A DNA stretch of 64,000 bases from Caulobacter sp. FWC2 (GCF_002742625.1 NZ_PEBF01000001.1:1240001-1304000), one strand, 5' to 3'. Positions 16,670 to 27,483 are shown, numbered from the stretch's first letter. Notes: a model not told the origin generated them from the sequence alone. Made by a program: numbers and translations.

Positions 16670-17491
16670 ATGAATTACCGCCACGCCTTCCACGCCGGCA
16701 ACTTCGCCGACCTGCACAAGCACGCGATCCTGCTGGCCATGCTGTCGGCCTTGCAGGACCAGAGCGAGTCGCTGTCGGTGATCGACACCCATGCGGGGGC
16801 GGGCGGCTATGACCTGTCCGGCGAGATGGCCCGCCGCTCGGGCGAAGCCCAGGCGGGGATCTTCCGGCTGACGGCGGCGCGCGATGCGCCGACGGTGTTT
16901 GGTCCGCTGCTGAAGGCCGTGGCCGACATGAATGGCGGCAGGGAAGGCGACCTCTATCCCGGCTCGCCGCTGCTGATGGCGCGCGCGCTGCGCAAGGGCG
17001 ACCGCTATGCTGGCTGCGAACTGCGGCCCGACGATGTGGCGCTGCTGCGCAAGAGCCTGGCGCCGTACGCCAGCGCCCAGGCCCTGGAGGCCGACGGCTA
17101 CGTCGCCGCCGTCAACCAGGCCGGCAAGGGCGGCCGCCCCTTCATCGTCATCGATCCGCCGTTCGAGCGGCCGGACGACTACCAGCGGATCGTGACGACG
17201 ACACGCGACGTCCAGGCCCGCGCTCGCGACGCGGCCCTGGCCATCTGGCTGCCGATCAAGGACCTGGAGACCTTCGACGCCTTCCTGCGCGGGATGGAAA
17301 CCGTCACGGATAGGCTGCTAGTCGCTGAGCTTCGTCTCCGCCCCCTGACGGATCCCATGAAGATGAACGGCTGCGCGATGGTTATGATCGGCGCGCCGGC
17401 CTCGGTCGACGAGGCGTCGGCGCAAGCGGGCGACTGGATCGCCGCGCGCCTGGGCGAGACCGGCGGCCGTTCGCGCGTCTGGCGGACGTGA
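16670..17491 (+). CDS. rlmJ: 23S rRNA (adenine(2030)-N6)-methyltransferase RlmJ
   Basis: 273 residues, matching the family. The N-terminus 'MNYRHAFHAGNFADLHKHA' is diagnostic, and the methyltransferase catalytic motif is D-P-P-F starting at Asp162, with 'YPGSPLLMARALR' also conserved. Uses S-adenosylmethionine to methylate A2030 of 23S rRNA. Its stop overlaps the GTG of the chromate transporter gene by 4 bp. Confidence 0.96.
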   Translation: MNYRHAFHAGNFADLHKHAILLAMLSALQDQSESLSVIDTHAGAGGYDLSGEMARRSGEAQAGIFRLTAARDAPTVFGPLLKAVADMNGGREGDLYPGSPLLMARALRKGDRYAGCELRPDDVALLRKSLAPYASAQALEADGYVAAVNQAGKGGRPFIVIDPPFERPDDYQRIVTTTRDVQARARDAALAIWLPIKDLETFDAFLRGMETVTDRLLVAELRLRPLTDPMKMNGCAMVMIGAPASVDEASAQAGDWIAARLGETGGRSRVWRT

Positions 17492-18771
17492 CTCGCGGCC
17501 CGCCCAGCTTCGCAGAGGCCGTCCGCGTCTGGCTGAAGGTCGGGCTGCTGGGCTTCGGCGGTCCCGCCGGCCAGATCGCGCTCCTGCATAGAGAAGTCGT
17601 CGAGACCCGCGACTGGCTAGACGGCGACGAGTTCGCGCGGGCCCTGAGCTTCTGCATGCTGCTGCCGGGCCCCGAAGCCCAGCAGTTGGCCACCTGGCTG
17701 GGTTGGCGGCTCCACGGCATCCGGGGCGGCGTCGCGGCGGGCCTGCTGTTCGTGCTGCCGGGCCTGGCGGTCATGCTGGGCCTCTCGGCGCTCTACGTCG
17801 TCCATGGCCGATCGGACTGGGCAGGACCGGTTCTGCTGGGCCTGAAGGCGGCGGTGGTCGCCCTTGTCCTGCAGGCGTTGCTGAAGATTGGCCAGCGCAC
17901 GATCAAGGACCGCGCGGCCGCCGCCGTCGCCGGCGCGGCCTTCGCGATGATGGCTTTCACGACCCTGCCGTTTCCGCTGGTGATCATCTGCGCCGGCGCC
18001 GTGGGCTGGCTGACGGCCAAGGGCGGGCAGGGCGAGGCTGTTCCACCCGCGCCGCCGCTGAAGGGGCAGGCGAGAACCGCGTTCATTTGTCTTGCGCTGT
18101 GGCTGGCGCCGATCGCCCTGGCCTGGCTGGTCGCGCCCAACTCCGTCCTGGCCTGGATGGGCCTGACCTTCGGCAGTCTCGCGGCCATCAGCTTTGGCGG
18201 CGCCTATGCGGCCCTGGCCTATGTCGGACAGTCGGCCTCGGCGCTGGGCTGGCTGTCCGCGCCGCAGATGCTGGATGGCCTGGGTCTGGCCGAAACCACG
18301 CCCGGCCCGTTGATCCTCGTCTTCGTGTTCGTCGGCTTCGTCGGCGCCTTCCAGACCGCGCCGGTCGAGTGGGCCTGGGGCTTGGCCGTGCTGGGCGGGT
18401 TGATGGCGGCCTGGACGACCTTCGCGCCGTCCTTTCTGTGGATCTTCGCCGGCGGGCCGCTGTTCGAGCGCTGGGGGCGTCGGCCCAAGCCCGCCCGCGC
18501 GCTCGCCATGATCTCGGCCGCCGCTGTCGGCGTGATCGGTCAGTTGGCCCTGTGGTTCGCCATCCACCTGCTGTTCCGCAGTGGGCAGACGATGGAGGTG
18601 GCGGGTCTGCTCAGCGTGATGCTGCCTGATCTCGGAAGCTTGAACGTGGCGGCCCTAGGCCTGACCTTACTGGCCCTGGCGCTGACCTTCGCCACGCGTC
18701 TGCCGATGCTGGCGATGATCGGTGTGATGGTCGCGGCGGGCGTGCTGTTGAAGGTCGTTGGAGCAAGTTGA
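17488..18771 (+). CDS. chrA: Chromate efflux transporter ChrA
   Basis: 427 residues with the two homologous CHR halves typical of long-chain ChrA. The N-terminal half starts 'FAEAVRVWLKVGLLGFGGPAGQIALLHREVVE' and carries 'GPEAQQLATWLGWRLHG'; the second half has 'FGGAYAALAYV' and 'TTPGPLILVFVFVGF'. About ten hydrophobic segments. Exports chromate across the inner membrane. Coupled to rlmJ by a GTGA overlap; its stop codon lies inside the terminator hairpin at 18768. Confidence 0.93.
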   Translation: MTRGPPSFAEAVRVWLKVGLLGFGGPAGQIALLHREVVETRDWLDGDEFARALSFCMLLPGPEAQQLATWLGWRLHGIRGGVAAGLLFVLPGLAVMLGLSALYVVHGRSDWAGPVLLGLKAAVVALVLQALLKIGQRTIKDRAAAAVAGAAFAMMAFTTLPFPLVIICAGAVGWLTAKGGQGEAVPPAPPLKGQARTAFICLALWLAPIALAWLVAPNSVLAWMGLTFGSLAAISFGGAYAALAYVGQSASALGWLSAPQMLDGLGLAETTPGPLILVFVFVGFVGAFQTAPVEWAWGLAVLGGLMAAWTTFAPSFLWIFAGGPLFERWGRRPKPARALAMISAAAVGVIGQLALWFAIHLLFRSGQTMEVAGLLSVMLPDLGSLNVAALGLTLLALALTFATRLPMLAMIGVMVAAGVLLKVVGAS

Positions 18772-18788
18772 CCTAAGGTCAAATTTTT
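18768..18788 (+). terminator. Terminator of chrA
   Basis: Stem TTGACC/GGTCAA (18768-18773 with 18777-18782), 3-nt loop, followed by ATTTTT. The TGA stop codon of chrA is part of the left arm. Confidence 0.8.
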
Positions 18789-18861
18789 GCGCTTGCGAAC
18801 GAATTTTCCGTGTTATGCTGCATTGCAATAGATCGCGATTGCCAGCCCAACGGAGCGCGCC

Positions 18862-19581
18862 ATGGTTTCGATCTTCTCCTTCCTTCCCACCTACAAGACC
18901 GACAAGGTCGAGCCCGAGACCGCGCCTCACGTGGTGATCGGCGCCGCCTCGCCGCTGTGGTTCATGTTCGGCGGCGCGGCCGCGGCCGGCGCCACCTACT
19001 GGTGGTGGGCCAATCGTTGGCGCGAGGCGGTCAATCTCGAGTCGCTGATGGCCCTGGCGCCCGAGCCCGTCGCCCCGCCGGTCGAGTCCTTGGCTGTGCT
19101 GGACGCGCAGCCGGAGCCTGTGCTTGAGGCCGTGACCGAACCGGTCGTCGAAGCCGTCACCCTGGTCGCCGAGACCACCGAGACGGTCCTCGATGCGACC
19201 CAGGAGACCGTCGAGGCCGCCGCCGACTCGATTGTCGAGACCGTGGTCGCCGCCAACGAGGACGTGGCCGAGGCGGTGGTCGAGCCTGTCGTCGCGGCTG
19301 AACCGGTCGTGGCTGAAGCCGCCGACACCGTCGCCGAGGCCGTCGAGGCGGCGCCCGCCGCTGTCGAAGCCGCGCTCGACGACCTAACCAAGCTGGTCGG
19401 CGTCGGCCCCAAGCTGGCCGCCTCCCTGGCCGAGCTGGGCGTGACCAAGTTCAGCCAGATCGCGGCCTGGACACCGGACGAGCTGGATTCATATGACCAG
19501 CTTCTGAACCTGAAGGGCCGCGCCGTGCGCGAGGCCTGGATCGCTCAAGCCCAGCGGTTCGCGGCGCCCGCCGAGGGTTAA
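18862..19581 (+). CDS. Membrane-anchored low-complexity protein with C-terminal helix-hairpin-helix domain
   Basis: 239 residues. One membrane helix near residues 28-50 ('LWFMFGGAAAAGATYWWWANRW'-like, very aromatic), then about 110 residues of Val/Glu/Ala/Thr repeats (VVEAV, VVAEA, ETV units) that should form a long acidic helix or coiled coil, and a C-terminal helix-hairpin-helix module ('LTKLVGVGPKLAASLAELGVTKF', 'LKGRAVREAWIAQA') of the DUF4332/Rad51-N kind, which in other proteins binds DNA or protein. Function unknown; phasin- or nucleoid-related roles are possible. The upstream region has ATGCTGCATTGCAATAG, resembling TGC-rich PhaR-type sites. Confidence 0.7.
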   Translation: MVSIFSFLPTYKTDKVEPETAPHVVIGAASPLWFMFGGAAAAGATYWWWANRWREAVNLESLMALAPEPVAPPVESLAVLDAQPEPVLEAVTEPVVEAVTLVAETTETVLDATQETVEAAADSIVETVVAANEDVAEAVVEPVVAAEPVVAEAADTVAEAVEAAPAAVEAALDDLTKLVGVGPKLAASLAELGVTKFSQIAAWTPDELDSYDQLLNLKGRAVREAWIAQAQRFAAPAEG

Positions 19582-19895
19582 AGAACGACGGCCGTCCCGG
19601 ACACCGAGACCATCATCATCTGGGCGTTCGGGCCGACGGTGTTATAGTCGAGGTCGACGGCCAGGATGGCGTTGGCGCCGAGCTTCTCGGCTTCCTTGAC
19701 CAACGCCTTCATGGCGTCCTCGCGAGCGCGGGCCAGCACCCGCTCGTAGGACTTGGAGTGGCCGCCGATGAAATCGCGGATGGCCGCCATCAGGTCGAGC
19801 ACGACATTCGCGCCCAGGATCGACTGGGCGTAGATCGCGCCCTTGTACTCCTGGACCGGGTGTCCCTCGATGAACGGCGTGGTGGTGATCAGCAT
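19578..19895 (-). CDS. YbjQ family (UPF0145) protein
   Basis: 105 residues, full length for the family. Typical features: N-terminal 'LITTTPFIEGHPVQEYKGAIYAQ', central 'ANVVLDLMAAIRDFIGGHSKSYERVL' and 'EKLGANAILAVDLDYNTVG'. The family forms ring-like pentamers of unknown role, sometimes annotated as heavy-metal binding. Convergent with the HhH protein gene, with stops overlapping by 4 bp. Confidence 0.92.
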   Translation of the reverse strand: MLITTTPFIEGHPVQEYKGAIYAQSILGANVVLDLMAAIRDFIGGHSKSYERVLARAREDAMKALVKEAEKLGANAILAVDLDYNTVGPNAQMMMVSVSGTAVVL

Positions 19896-20079
19896 CCGGG
19901 ATTCCTGGCGCGTCCTATGGTTAACTTAGGCGCAAACGTCGGCGTCCGCGAGGGGCTCCCCCGAAAAGCGAGCCTTTCGATCACGACGTTCGCTCAAAAG
20001 GGGAATCTGGCGGTGAGCCCTTCCTGCGCGGCCGTGCTTGGGGCAGATTGCCCGCGTTTACCGCGTCCGGAGCCGCCTG

Positions 20080-20541
20080 GTGATCTTCGCGAAATCGCAC
20101 GTCGAACTGCACAACATCCGCAACAACGTGGAGCGGGTGAAGAAGCTGTCCGACAATGTCGTGGGCGTCGGACCCCTGGGCATCGGCCTGGACGGCCTGT
20201 TGACCTGGATCCCGGGGGCGGGCGAGCTCTACAGCCTGGGTGCGGGCGGCCTTATCGTGTTCGACGCCGTGCGGGCTCGCGCCGCGCCGATGATCGTTAT
20301 CCAGATCTGCGCCATCATCCTGATCGATACGGTCGCCGGCTCTGTCCCTGTGGCCGGCAAGGCGCTGGACGTGCTGTTCACGGGTCACAAGTGGTCGGCC
20401 GACATGCTGACCAAGCACATGGATGACACGATCTATTTCGAGGGCTCGCGCAAGGACGTGCAGGGGACCCAGGAGTATCGCGACCTGCTGGCCCGTATCC
20501 AGGCGGGCAAGGAAAAGCGCCGCGTGGTTTTCCTGGGTTAG
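20080..20541 (+). CDS. DUF4112 protein, copy 1
   Basis: 153 residues from GTG at 20080, chosen because GGAG stands 8 nt upstream; a TTG at 20038 would add 14 basic residues and lacks a site. The DUF4112 signature 'GVGPLGIGLDGLLTWIPGAGELYSLGAGGLI' is present, followed by hydrophobic helices ('MIVIQICAIILIDTVAGSVPVAGKALDVLF') and a charged tail. Small membrane proteins of unknown function. Followed 42 bp later by a diverged second copy. Confidence 0.8.
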   Translation: MIFAKSHVELHNIRNNVERVKKLSDNVVGVGPLGIGLDGLLTWIPGAGELYSLGAGGLIVFDAVRARAAPMIVIQICAIILIDTVAGSVPVAGKALDVLFTGHKWSADMLTKHMDDTIYFEGSRKDVQGTQEYRDLLARIQAGKEKRRVVFLG

Positions 20542-20583
20542 GCAACTTCACAACCAACTTGCGGGCGGAGCGTTCAGGGAAAC

Positions 20584-21048
20584 ATGACCGACGACATCTC
20601 CGCCTCATCCGCCTATGCGGACAGCCACGCGGGCCGTCGCGCCAAGGCCCATCGCGCCTGGCGATCGGCTGAGACGATCAAGCGCATCTCCGACCGACTG
20701 ATCGGCATTGGCCCCATTGGCCTGGGCCTTGACGGCGTGCTGGCCTGGGTGCCGGGCGCGGGCCTGGTCTACGGCTTGGGCGCGGGCGGCCTGTTGATGT
20801 TCCACGCCGTCCAGGGCGGCGCGTCGGCGGGGACCTTGCTGCGCATGGGCGCCTATCTGGCGATCGACAACGTCTCGGACACCGTGCCCGGCCTGGGCTG
20901 GGCGATCGACACCCTGTTCCCCGGCCACCTGATGGCCGCCAAGGCGCTGCAGAAGGACATCGAAGCCCGCCACGGCCTGCCCGAGGAGATCGCCTTCGAG
21001 CGCTCCCAGAAGAAGCGCGGCCTGTTCGGTCGCAAGAAGGCGGGCTAG
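20584..21048 (+). CDS. DUF4112 protein, copy 2
   Basis: 154 residues. The same core as its neighbour ('GIGPIGLGLDGVLAWVPGAGLVYGLGAGGLL', 'IDNVSDTVPGLGWAIDTLFPGHLMAAKAL'), but with a different charged N-terminus and a basic C-terminal tail (QKKRGLFGRKK). AGGGAAAC lies upstream of the ATG. The two are tandem paralogues; both have the D-x-V-x-x-x-V/P-G motif between hydrophobic segments. Role unknown. Confidence 0.85.
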   Translation: MTDDISASSAYADSHAGRRAKAHRAWRSAETIKRISDRLIGIGPIGLGLDGVLAWVPGAGLVYGLGAGGLLMFHAVQGGASAGTLLRMGAYLAIDNVSDTVPGLGWAIDTLFPGHLMAAKALQKDIEARHGLPEEIAFERSQKKRGLFGRKKAG

Positions 21049-21060
21049 CACGCTTCCGAG

Positions 21061-21636
21061 TCAGCGGATCGGCGGAAGGTTCGCCAGGCAGAGTTCGATG
21101 TTGGGCAGGAGCAGCGCGGTGACGGTGTCTTGCGCCGAATACCGTACAATATCGCGATAGACGCCATCGACCGGGTCGCGGTGGACGATCAACGTGTCGG
21201 TGTTGACGTCCACGACCCAATAGTCCCGAACGCCGTGTTGCGCGTAGAGTTCGACCTTGAAGGCCAGATCGTACCTGACGGTCGAGTGGGAGACCTCGAT
21301 GACGAGGCCGACATTGGTTCCGTTGACGGAAGCCAGCGGGAGGTCGGCGTCGTAAACGTAGAGATCGGGATCCGGTGCGTTAGTCGGCGAAAGCCGCAAC
21401 GTCGAGTCGACCACGACGATCGCGCTACCCATGCCCTTGGCGATGAAAGCGTAGGCGATCTGCATCTTTACGCGCGTGTGCGGTGCGCCTTCGGGGGCCA
21501 TTTCTAGCAGCGCTCCGTCGATCAACTCGATGCGGGCGCCCTCCTGGAGGATCCCGGCTTCCTGCATCCGCAGCACGTCATCCAGCGTGAAGCGGTGCTG
21601 TTGCGACGTTTCCAGCGCTCGGACGAGGGCGTTCAT
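21061..21636 (-). CDS. Uma2 family (DUF820) PD-(D/E)XK endonuclease-like protein
   Basis: 191 residues, full length. The nuclease core is visible: 'TNAPDPDLYVYD' supplies the Asp, and 'VGLVIEVSHSTVRYDLAFKVELYAQHGVRDYWVVDV' contains the E-V-S (ExK-like) strand and the family's 'Y...GV.eYWvvD' ending. Uma2 proteins are abundant in cyanobacteria and scattered elsewhere, often mobile, with unproven function. Faces DUF4112 copy 2 convergently, 12 bp apart. Confidence 0.88.
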   Translation of the reverse strand: MNALVRALETSQQHRFTLDDVLRMQEAGILQEGARIELIDGALLEMAPEGAPHTRVKMQIAYAFIAKGMGSAIVVVDSTLRLSPTNAPDPDLYVYDADLPLASVNGTNVGLVIEVSHSTVRYDLAFKVELYAQHGVRDYWVVDVNTDTLIVHRDPVDGVYRDIVRYSAQDTVTALLLPNIELCLANLPPIR

Positions 21637-21667
21637 GGCTTCAGGATAACACGAGCCCGCTGGATCG

Positions 21668-23821
<2,154 letters not shown>

Positions 23822-23824
23822 GGC

Positions 23825-25288
23825 TTACGCACCCTCGAACGCGGCGGCGAAGCGCACCGGCGTCAGGGCCGGGCAGTGACTGTCGGGACCGGGCAGGCGG
23901 ACGTCGGGACCGGCGACCGCGAAAGCCGCCGCGTCGGGCGTCTCGACCTCCGGCGTCTTGTCGTCGGCGTTGAGGAAGACCGTGACGCCCAGGATCTTGC
24001 GGCTCTTGTCGGCGAAGTCGGCTTGCTGCGCATCGCAGGTCTTGGCCACGGCGTCGGCGATCAGGCCGCTCTCCAGCGCCTTGACGATGCCGCCTGCGCC
24101 TTCGATGGCCTGGAAGCCGTCCCAGGCGGCGCGGGCCATCTGGTCGGTCAGGCTGTCCAAGTACCAGGCCCCGCCGGCTGGATCGGCGACACGGCCCAGG
24201 TTGCTCTCTTCCATCAGGACGAGCTGCGTATTGCGGGCCTGGCGCCGCGCGAAGGCGGTGGGCAGGCCGATGGCGTCGGTGAAGGCGTCCAGCAGGATGA
24301 CGTCCGCCCCGCCGACTGCGCCGGCGAACCCGGCCGAGGTCAGGCGCAACAGGTTCGTCCAGGCGTCGGCCTTGGCCAGCATACGCCGTGAGGAGCGGGC
24401 TTCGATGGTCGGGGGAACGGTGACGCCACAGGCTTGCGCCAGCCGCGCCCAGATCGCCTTGGCCGCGCGGACCTTGGCGACGCCGGTGAAATATTCGCCG
24501 TCAAGGCTGACGCCCAGCACGATGCGACCGAAGGCGTCTTCCATCGAGAGGCCTTGGCGCACCAGAGCCTTGGCGTAGGCGAGGGCGGACGCGGCCATCA
24601 TCGCCAGTTCCTCGGTGTTCGAGCCGCCAGCTTCGTAGGCGGCGCGGCCGGTGGCCAGGAACAGGCTGGCCCTGACGTAGGTCTGGGCCAGGCGCGAGCC
24701 GACGGTGGCGGCGCTGAAGACGTGGCTCTCGATCGGGCCGGGGCTGGCGCCCGACTGAGCGAAGGCGGTCAGGGGATCCAGGTGAAACGCCAGCGGCGCA
24801 TTCGGCGCGGCCTTGGCAAGAGCGCCCAGCCAGTCGGCGGCCTTCGGGCCCAAATAGCCCGCGTCCAGGGCGACGGGGGCCAGGTCCAGCATCACGCCCG
24901 ACAGGGCATTGGAAAGATCGTCCGCCGAGCCGACGGCGACACCGTTCACGCCGGCCGGATCGATCTGCAGCAACACCGAGGCGGCGCCGTTCTCGAGATC
25001 GGTCAGGACGTCCTTGGCCGTGTGCAGCGGATCCGGATGGGCGGCGCGTGTGCGCAGGTCCCAGGGGCGGTCGGGATCGCGGGCGCGCAGGTCACGGGCC
25101 ACGGCGACGCCGTCTTCAGCAGTGTAGAGCGGCTGGATCGTCAGGCCGTCGGGCGTCTTGACCGTCAGGGCGTCGTCGAAGCTCTGGCCCTTCAAGGTCT
25201 TCTCGACCAGGGCCATCCAGCGGGCGCGGGTCGCCGCGTCGCCTTGGGCGCCGAAGTCCTCGGCCAGGGGCGTCGTCGCCACGGTCAA
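23825..25288 (-). CDS. Methylmalonyl-CoA mutase, small subunit
   Basis: About 487 residues. Homologous to the large subunit's barrel half ('RARDPDRPWDLRTRAAHPD', 'EARSSRRMLAKADAWTNLLRLTSAGFAGAVGGADVI', 'RNTQLVLMEESNLGRVADPAGGAWYLD') but without the cobalamin-ligand DGHDRG motif, as expected for the non-catalytic chain. TTG at 25288 is taken as start because AGGAG lies 9 nt upstream; GTG at 25282 is nearly as good, and the longer frame reaches 25369 without a site. Forms a heterodimer with the next gene's product. Confidence 0.9.
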   Translation of the reverse strand: MTVATTPLAEDFGAQGDAATRARWMALVEKTLKGQSFDDALTVKTPDGLTIQPLYTAEDGVAVARDLRARDPDRPWDLRTRAAHPDPLHTAKDVLTDLENGAASVLLQIDPAGVNGVAVGSADDLSNALSGVMLDLAPVALDAGYLGPKAADWLGALAKAAPNAPLAFHLDPLTAFAQSGASPGPIESHVFSAATVGSRLAQTYVRASLFLATGRAAYEAGGSNTEELAMMAASALAYAKALVRQGLSMEDAFGRIVLGVSLDGEYFTGVAKVRAAKAIWARLAQACGVTVPPTIEARSSRRMLAKADAWTNLLRLTSAGFAGAVGGADVILLDAFTDAIGLPTAFARRQARNTQLVLMEESNLGRVADPAGGAWYLDSLTDQMARAAWDGFQAIEGAGGIVKALESGLIADAVAKTCDAQQADFADKSRKILGVTVFLNADDKTPEVETPDAAAFAVAGPDVRLPGPDSHCPALTPVRFAAAFEGA

Positions 25289-25470
25289 AGCGTCTCTCTC
25301 CTGCGGTGCAGCATTTTTATCTTTTGAACGGTGATGCGCTCCTGCCCTTACGGCCGTCAAGCCTCGCAACCGGTCTTCTCTCGTCTTGCATCCGAGCCAA
25401 ACGAGCGTTTAATCTGATCGGTGATCACATATTCGGCGCCTCAAGCCGATCTCCAAAGGGGAACTTGTCC

Positions 25471-26478
25471 ATGGCTCTGCCGCCGATCCTGCGCGACCGC
25501 CTGCGCCTTCCGGTCATCGCCTCGCCGCTATTCATCATCAGCAATCCGGACCTGGTCATCGCCCAGTGCAAGGCCGGCATCGTCGGGTCGTTCCCGTCGC
25601 TGAACGCCCGTCCGATCTCGCAGCTGGACGAATGGCTGCACCGCATCACCGAGGAACTGGCCGCCCACGACAAGGCTCATCCCGAGGCGCCCAGCGCGCC
25701 GTTCGCGGTCAACCAGATCGTCCACAAGACCAACAACCGGCTCGAAGAAGACATCGAGCTGTGCGTCAAGCATAAGGTTCCGGTGGTCATCACCTCGCTG
25801 GGCGCTCGCGAGGATCTGAACCAGGCGATCCACTCGTACGGCGGCATCACCCTGCACGATGTCATCACCGACCGCTTCGCCCGCAAGGCCATCGAGAAGG
25901 GCGCTGACGGCCTGATCCCGGTCGCGGCCGGCGCGGGCGGCCACGCCGGCACCCTGTCGCCGTTCGCCCTGATCCAGGAGATCCGCCAGTGGTTCGACGG
26001 GCCGGTGGCGCTATCGGGCTCGATCGCCTCGGGCCGCTCGATCCTGGCCGCCCAGGCCATGGGCGCGGACCTGGCCTATATCGGCTCGGCCTTCATCGCG
26101 ACCCAGGAGGCCAATGCGGTGCAGGGTTACAAGGACATGATCGTCGACAGCAAGGCCGACGACATCCTGTATTCGAACCTCTTCACCGGTGTGCACGGCA
26201 ATTATCTGCGGCCGTCGGTGATCAAGGCCGGGCTCGACCCTGAGAACCTGCCCGTCAGCGACCCGTCGAAAATGAACTTCGGCTCGGGCGGTAATCAGGA
26301 CGCCAAGGCTTGGCGCGACATCTGGGGCTGCGGCCAAGGCATCGGCGCGATCGAAAACGTGCTGACGGCGGGCGAACTCGTCGCCAAGTTCGCGGCGGAG
26401 TACGAGCAGGCCAAGGCCGAACTGGCGGCCAAGACGGCGCTGACCTCCGGAAATCACTTGGCTTTCGCCGCCGAATAG
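25471..26478 (+). CDS. Nitronate monooxygenase (2-nitropropane dioxygenase family)
   Basis: 335 residues from ATG at 25471. FMN-binding TIM barrel with 'LRLPVIASPLFIISNPDLVIAQ', the family's 'GADGLIPVAAGAGGHAGTLSPF' carrying the catalytic-type His, and 'LSGSIASGRSILAAQAMGADLAYIGSAFIATQE'. Oxidises alkyl nitronates such as propionate-3-nitronate; the neighbouring methylmalonyl-CoA mutase (divergent, 182 bp) makes a propionate connection tempting but unproven. Upstream GGGGAAC is only a moderate ribosome site. Confidence 0.93.
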   Translation: MALPPILRDRLRLPVIASPLFIISNPDLVIAQCKAGIVGSFPSLNARPISQLDEWLHRITEELAAHDKAHPEAPSAPFAVNQIVHKTNNRLEEDIELCVKHKVPVVITSLGAREDLNQAIHSYGGITLHDVITDRFARKAIEKGADGLIPVAAGAGGHAGTLSPFALIQEIRQWFDGPVALSGSIASGRSILAAQAMGADLAYIGSAFIATQEANAVQGYKDMIVDSKADDILYSNLFTGVHGNYLRPSVIKAGLDPENLPVSDPSKMNFGSGGNQDAKAWRDIWGCGQGIGAIENVLTAGELVAKFAAEYEQAKAELAAKTALTSGNHLAFAAE

Positions 26479-26490
26479 GCGGGTGAAGCA

Positions 26491-26516
26491 CGGGGACGGA
26501 GCAGGCTTCGTCCCCG
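26491..26516. repeat. GGGGACGGAGC-type hairpin after the nitronate monooxygenase gene
   Basis: An 8-bp stem CGGGGACG/CGTCCCCG (26491-26498 with 26509-26516), 12 bp after the stop. The left half shares the GGGGACGGAGC core with the 28142 hairpin, so both may belong to one short palindromic repeat family. No T tract follows, so terminator function is uncertain. Confidence 0.55.
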
Positions 26517-26570
26517 GCCTTCGCGGCGACGTGATGCTGGGAGCGACCTTAACCGCTCCCGGAGCCGCAC

Positions 26571-27323
26571 ATGCCCGATCCTGTTTTCAGCGACATCACG
26601 CCCCGCCTCGGCCTGCCCTATGTGGTGGCCGCACAGGCGCAGAAACACATTCCGATCAACGAGAGCCTCGCCCGGCTGGATGGCCTGGTGCAACTGGCCG
26701 TCGAGAGCTGTTCGGTCTCAGCGCAGCCGGCCGGTCCGCAGAATGGCGGCGTCTGGATTCTGCCGTCTGGCGCGACAGGGGCGGCCTGGGCCAGCCAGCC
26801 TGCCGGCGTTCTGATGCGCTTCGAAGCCGGCGCCTGGGAGGCGCTGGCTCCGGCGGAGGGCGTGCTGGCCTGGGTCAAGGACGAGAACCAGATGGTCGCT
26901 TTCGACGGCGCGGTTTGGACGCCGCTGTCGGCCACCTTCCGAAGCCTCACCGCCGCTGCCTCGCCGGGCTTGGCCAACACTCGGCTGGAAATCCTGGAGC
27001 AGGAGGTGACGCTGTCGGGCGCCTCGACGGCGACCAGCATCGCCATACCAAACCGCGCCATCGTGCTGGCGGTCTCGACCCGGACCACGGCCGCGATCAC
27101 CGGCGCGGCCTCGTACAACTGCGGCGTCTCGGGCGAGGCGAGCAAGTTCGGTGGCGCGCTGGGCGTGGCCAAGAATTCCAGCAACATCGGGGTGGTCGGG
27201 CCGACGGCGTACTACGCCGATACGCCGGTGCTTCTGACTGCCGTTGGCGGCAGTTTCGTTACCGGCAAGGTGCGGGTGGCGATCCACCTTCTGAGGTTCG
27301 ACACGCCGGCCGCGGTGGCTTGA
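26571..27323 (+). CDS. DUF2793 phage/gene-transfer-agent tail-type protein
   Basis: 250 residues. The N-terminal half fits DUF2793 ('LGLPYVVAAQAQKHIPINESLARLDGLVQLAV', 'GGVWILPSGATGAAWASQPAGVLM', 'AFDGAVWTPL'), a domain known from phage tail-fibre and gene-transfer-agent proteins. The C-terminal half is Thr/Ala/Val-rich and beta-like ('GASTATSIAIPNRAIVLAVS', 'AVGGSFVTGKVRVAIHLLRF'), as in receptor-binding tips. No other phage gene is adjacent, so this is an orphan or remnant. It directly precedes the riboswitch region. Confidence 0.8.
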   Translation: MPDPVFSDITPRLGLPYVVAAQAQKHIPINESLARLDGLVQLAVESCSVSAQPAGPQNGGVWILPSGATGAAWASQPAGVLMRFEAGAWEALAPAEGVLAWVKDENQMVAFDGAVWTPLSATFRSLTAAASPGLANTRLEILEQEVTLSGASTATSIAIPNRAIVLAVSTRTTAAITGAASYNCGVSGEASKFGGALGVAKNSSNIGVVGPTAYYADTPVLLTAVGGSFVTGKVRVAIHLLRFDTPAAVA

Positions 27324-27361
27324 CGCGTTGACGGCGGGGGACTGAGCGGCTACACGCGCCT

Positions 27362-27483
27362 CACCTTTGGGGAGTAGCCGCCCGCACCTATCAGCGGGCC
27401 CCGCCGTCAACACACTTGCTTCCTCGGAAGCATGGCGCGGGGAATGGAAGCGAATTTGAGCTTCCTTGGCGAGACCAATGGCG
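27362..27483 (+). promoter_or_regulatory. yybP-ykoY-like manganese riboswitch
   Basis: The hallmark TTTGGGGAGTAGCC occurs at 27366-27379. Closing stem P1: 27364-27370 with 27475-27481 (one mismatch). It is followed by hairpin GCCCGC/GCGGGC, the conserved-type CGTCAACACA, hairpin TGCTTCC/GGAAGCA, hairpin GGAAGC/GCTTCC, and the closing GCGAGACC, all in the order of the known Mn2+ riboswitch. It precedes a UPF0016 transporter gene, a known target class. Identification is from recalled consensus, not a covariance search. Confidence 0.8.

Noticed and set aside
21061..21636. Transposable or restriction element from the Uma2 nuclease-like gene
   Set aside because: No terminal repeats, methyltransferase or transposase are adjacent; Uma2 genes are commonly solitary.
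26571..27323. Prophage
   Set aside because: Only one tail-type gene; no integrase, portal, terminase, capsid or lysis genes and no attachment-site repeats were seen nearby.
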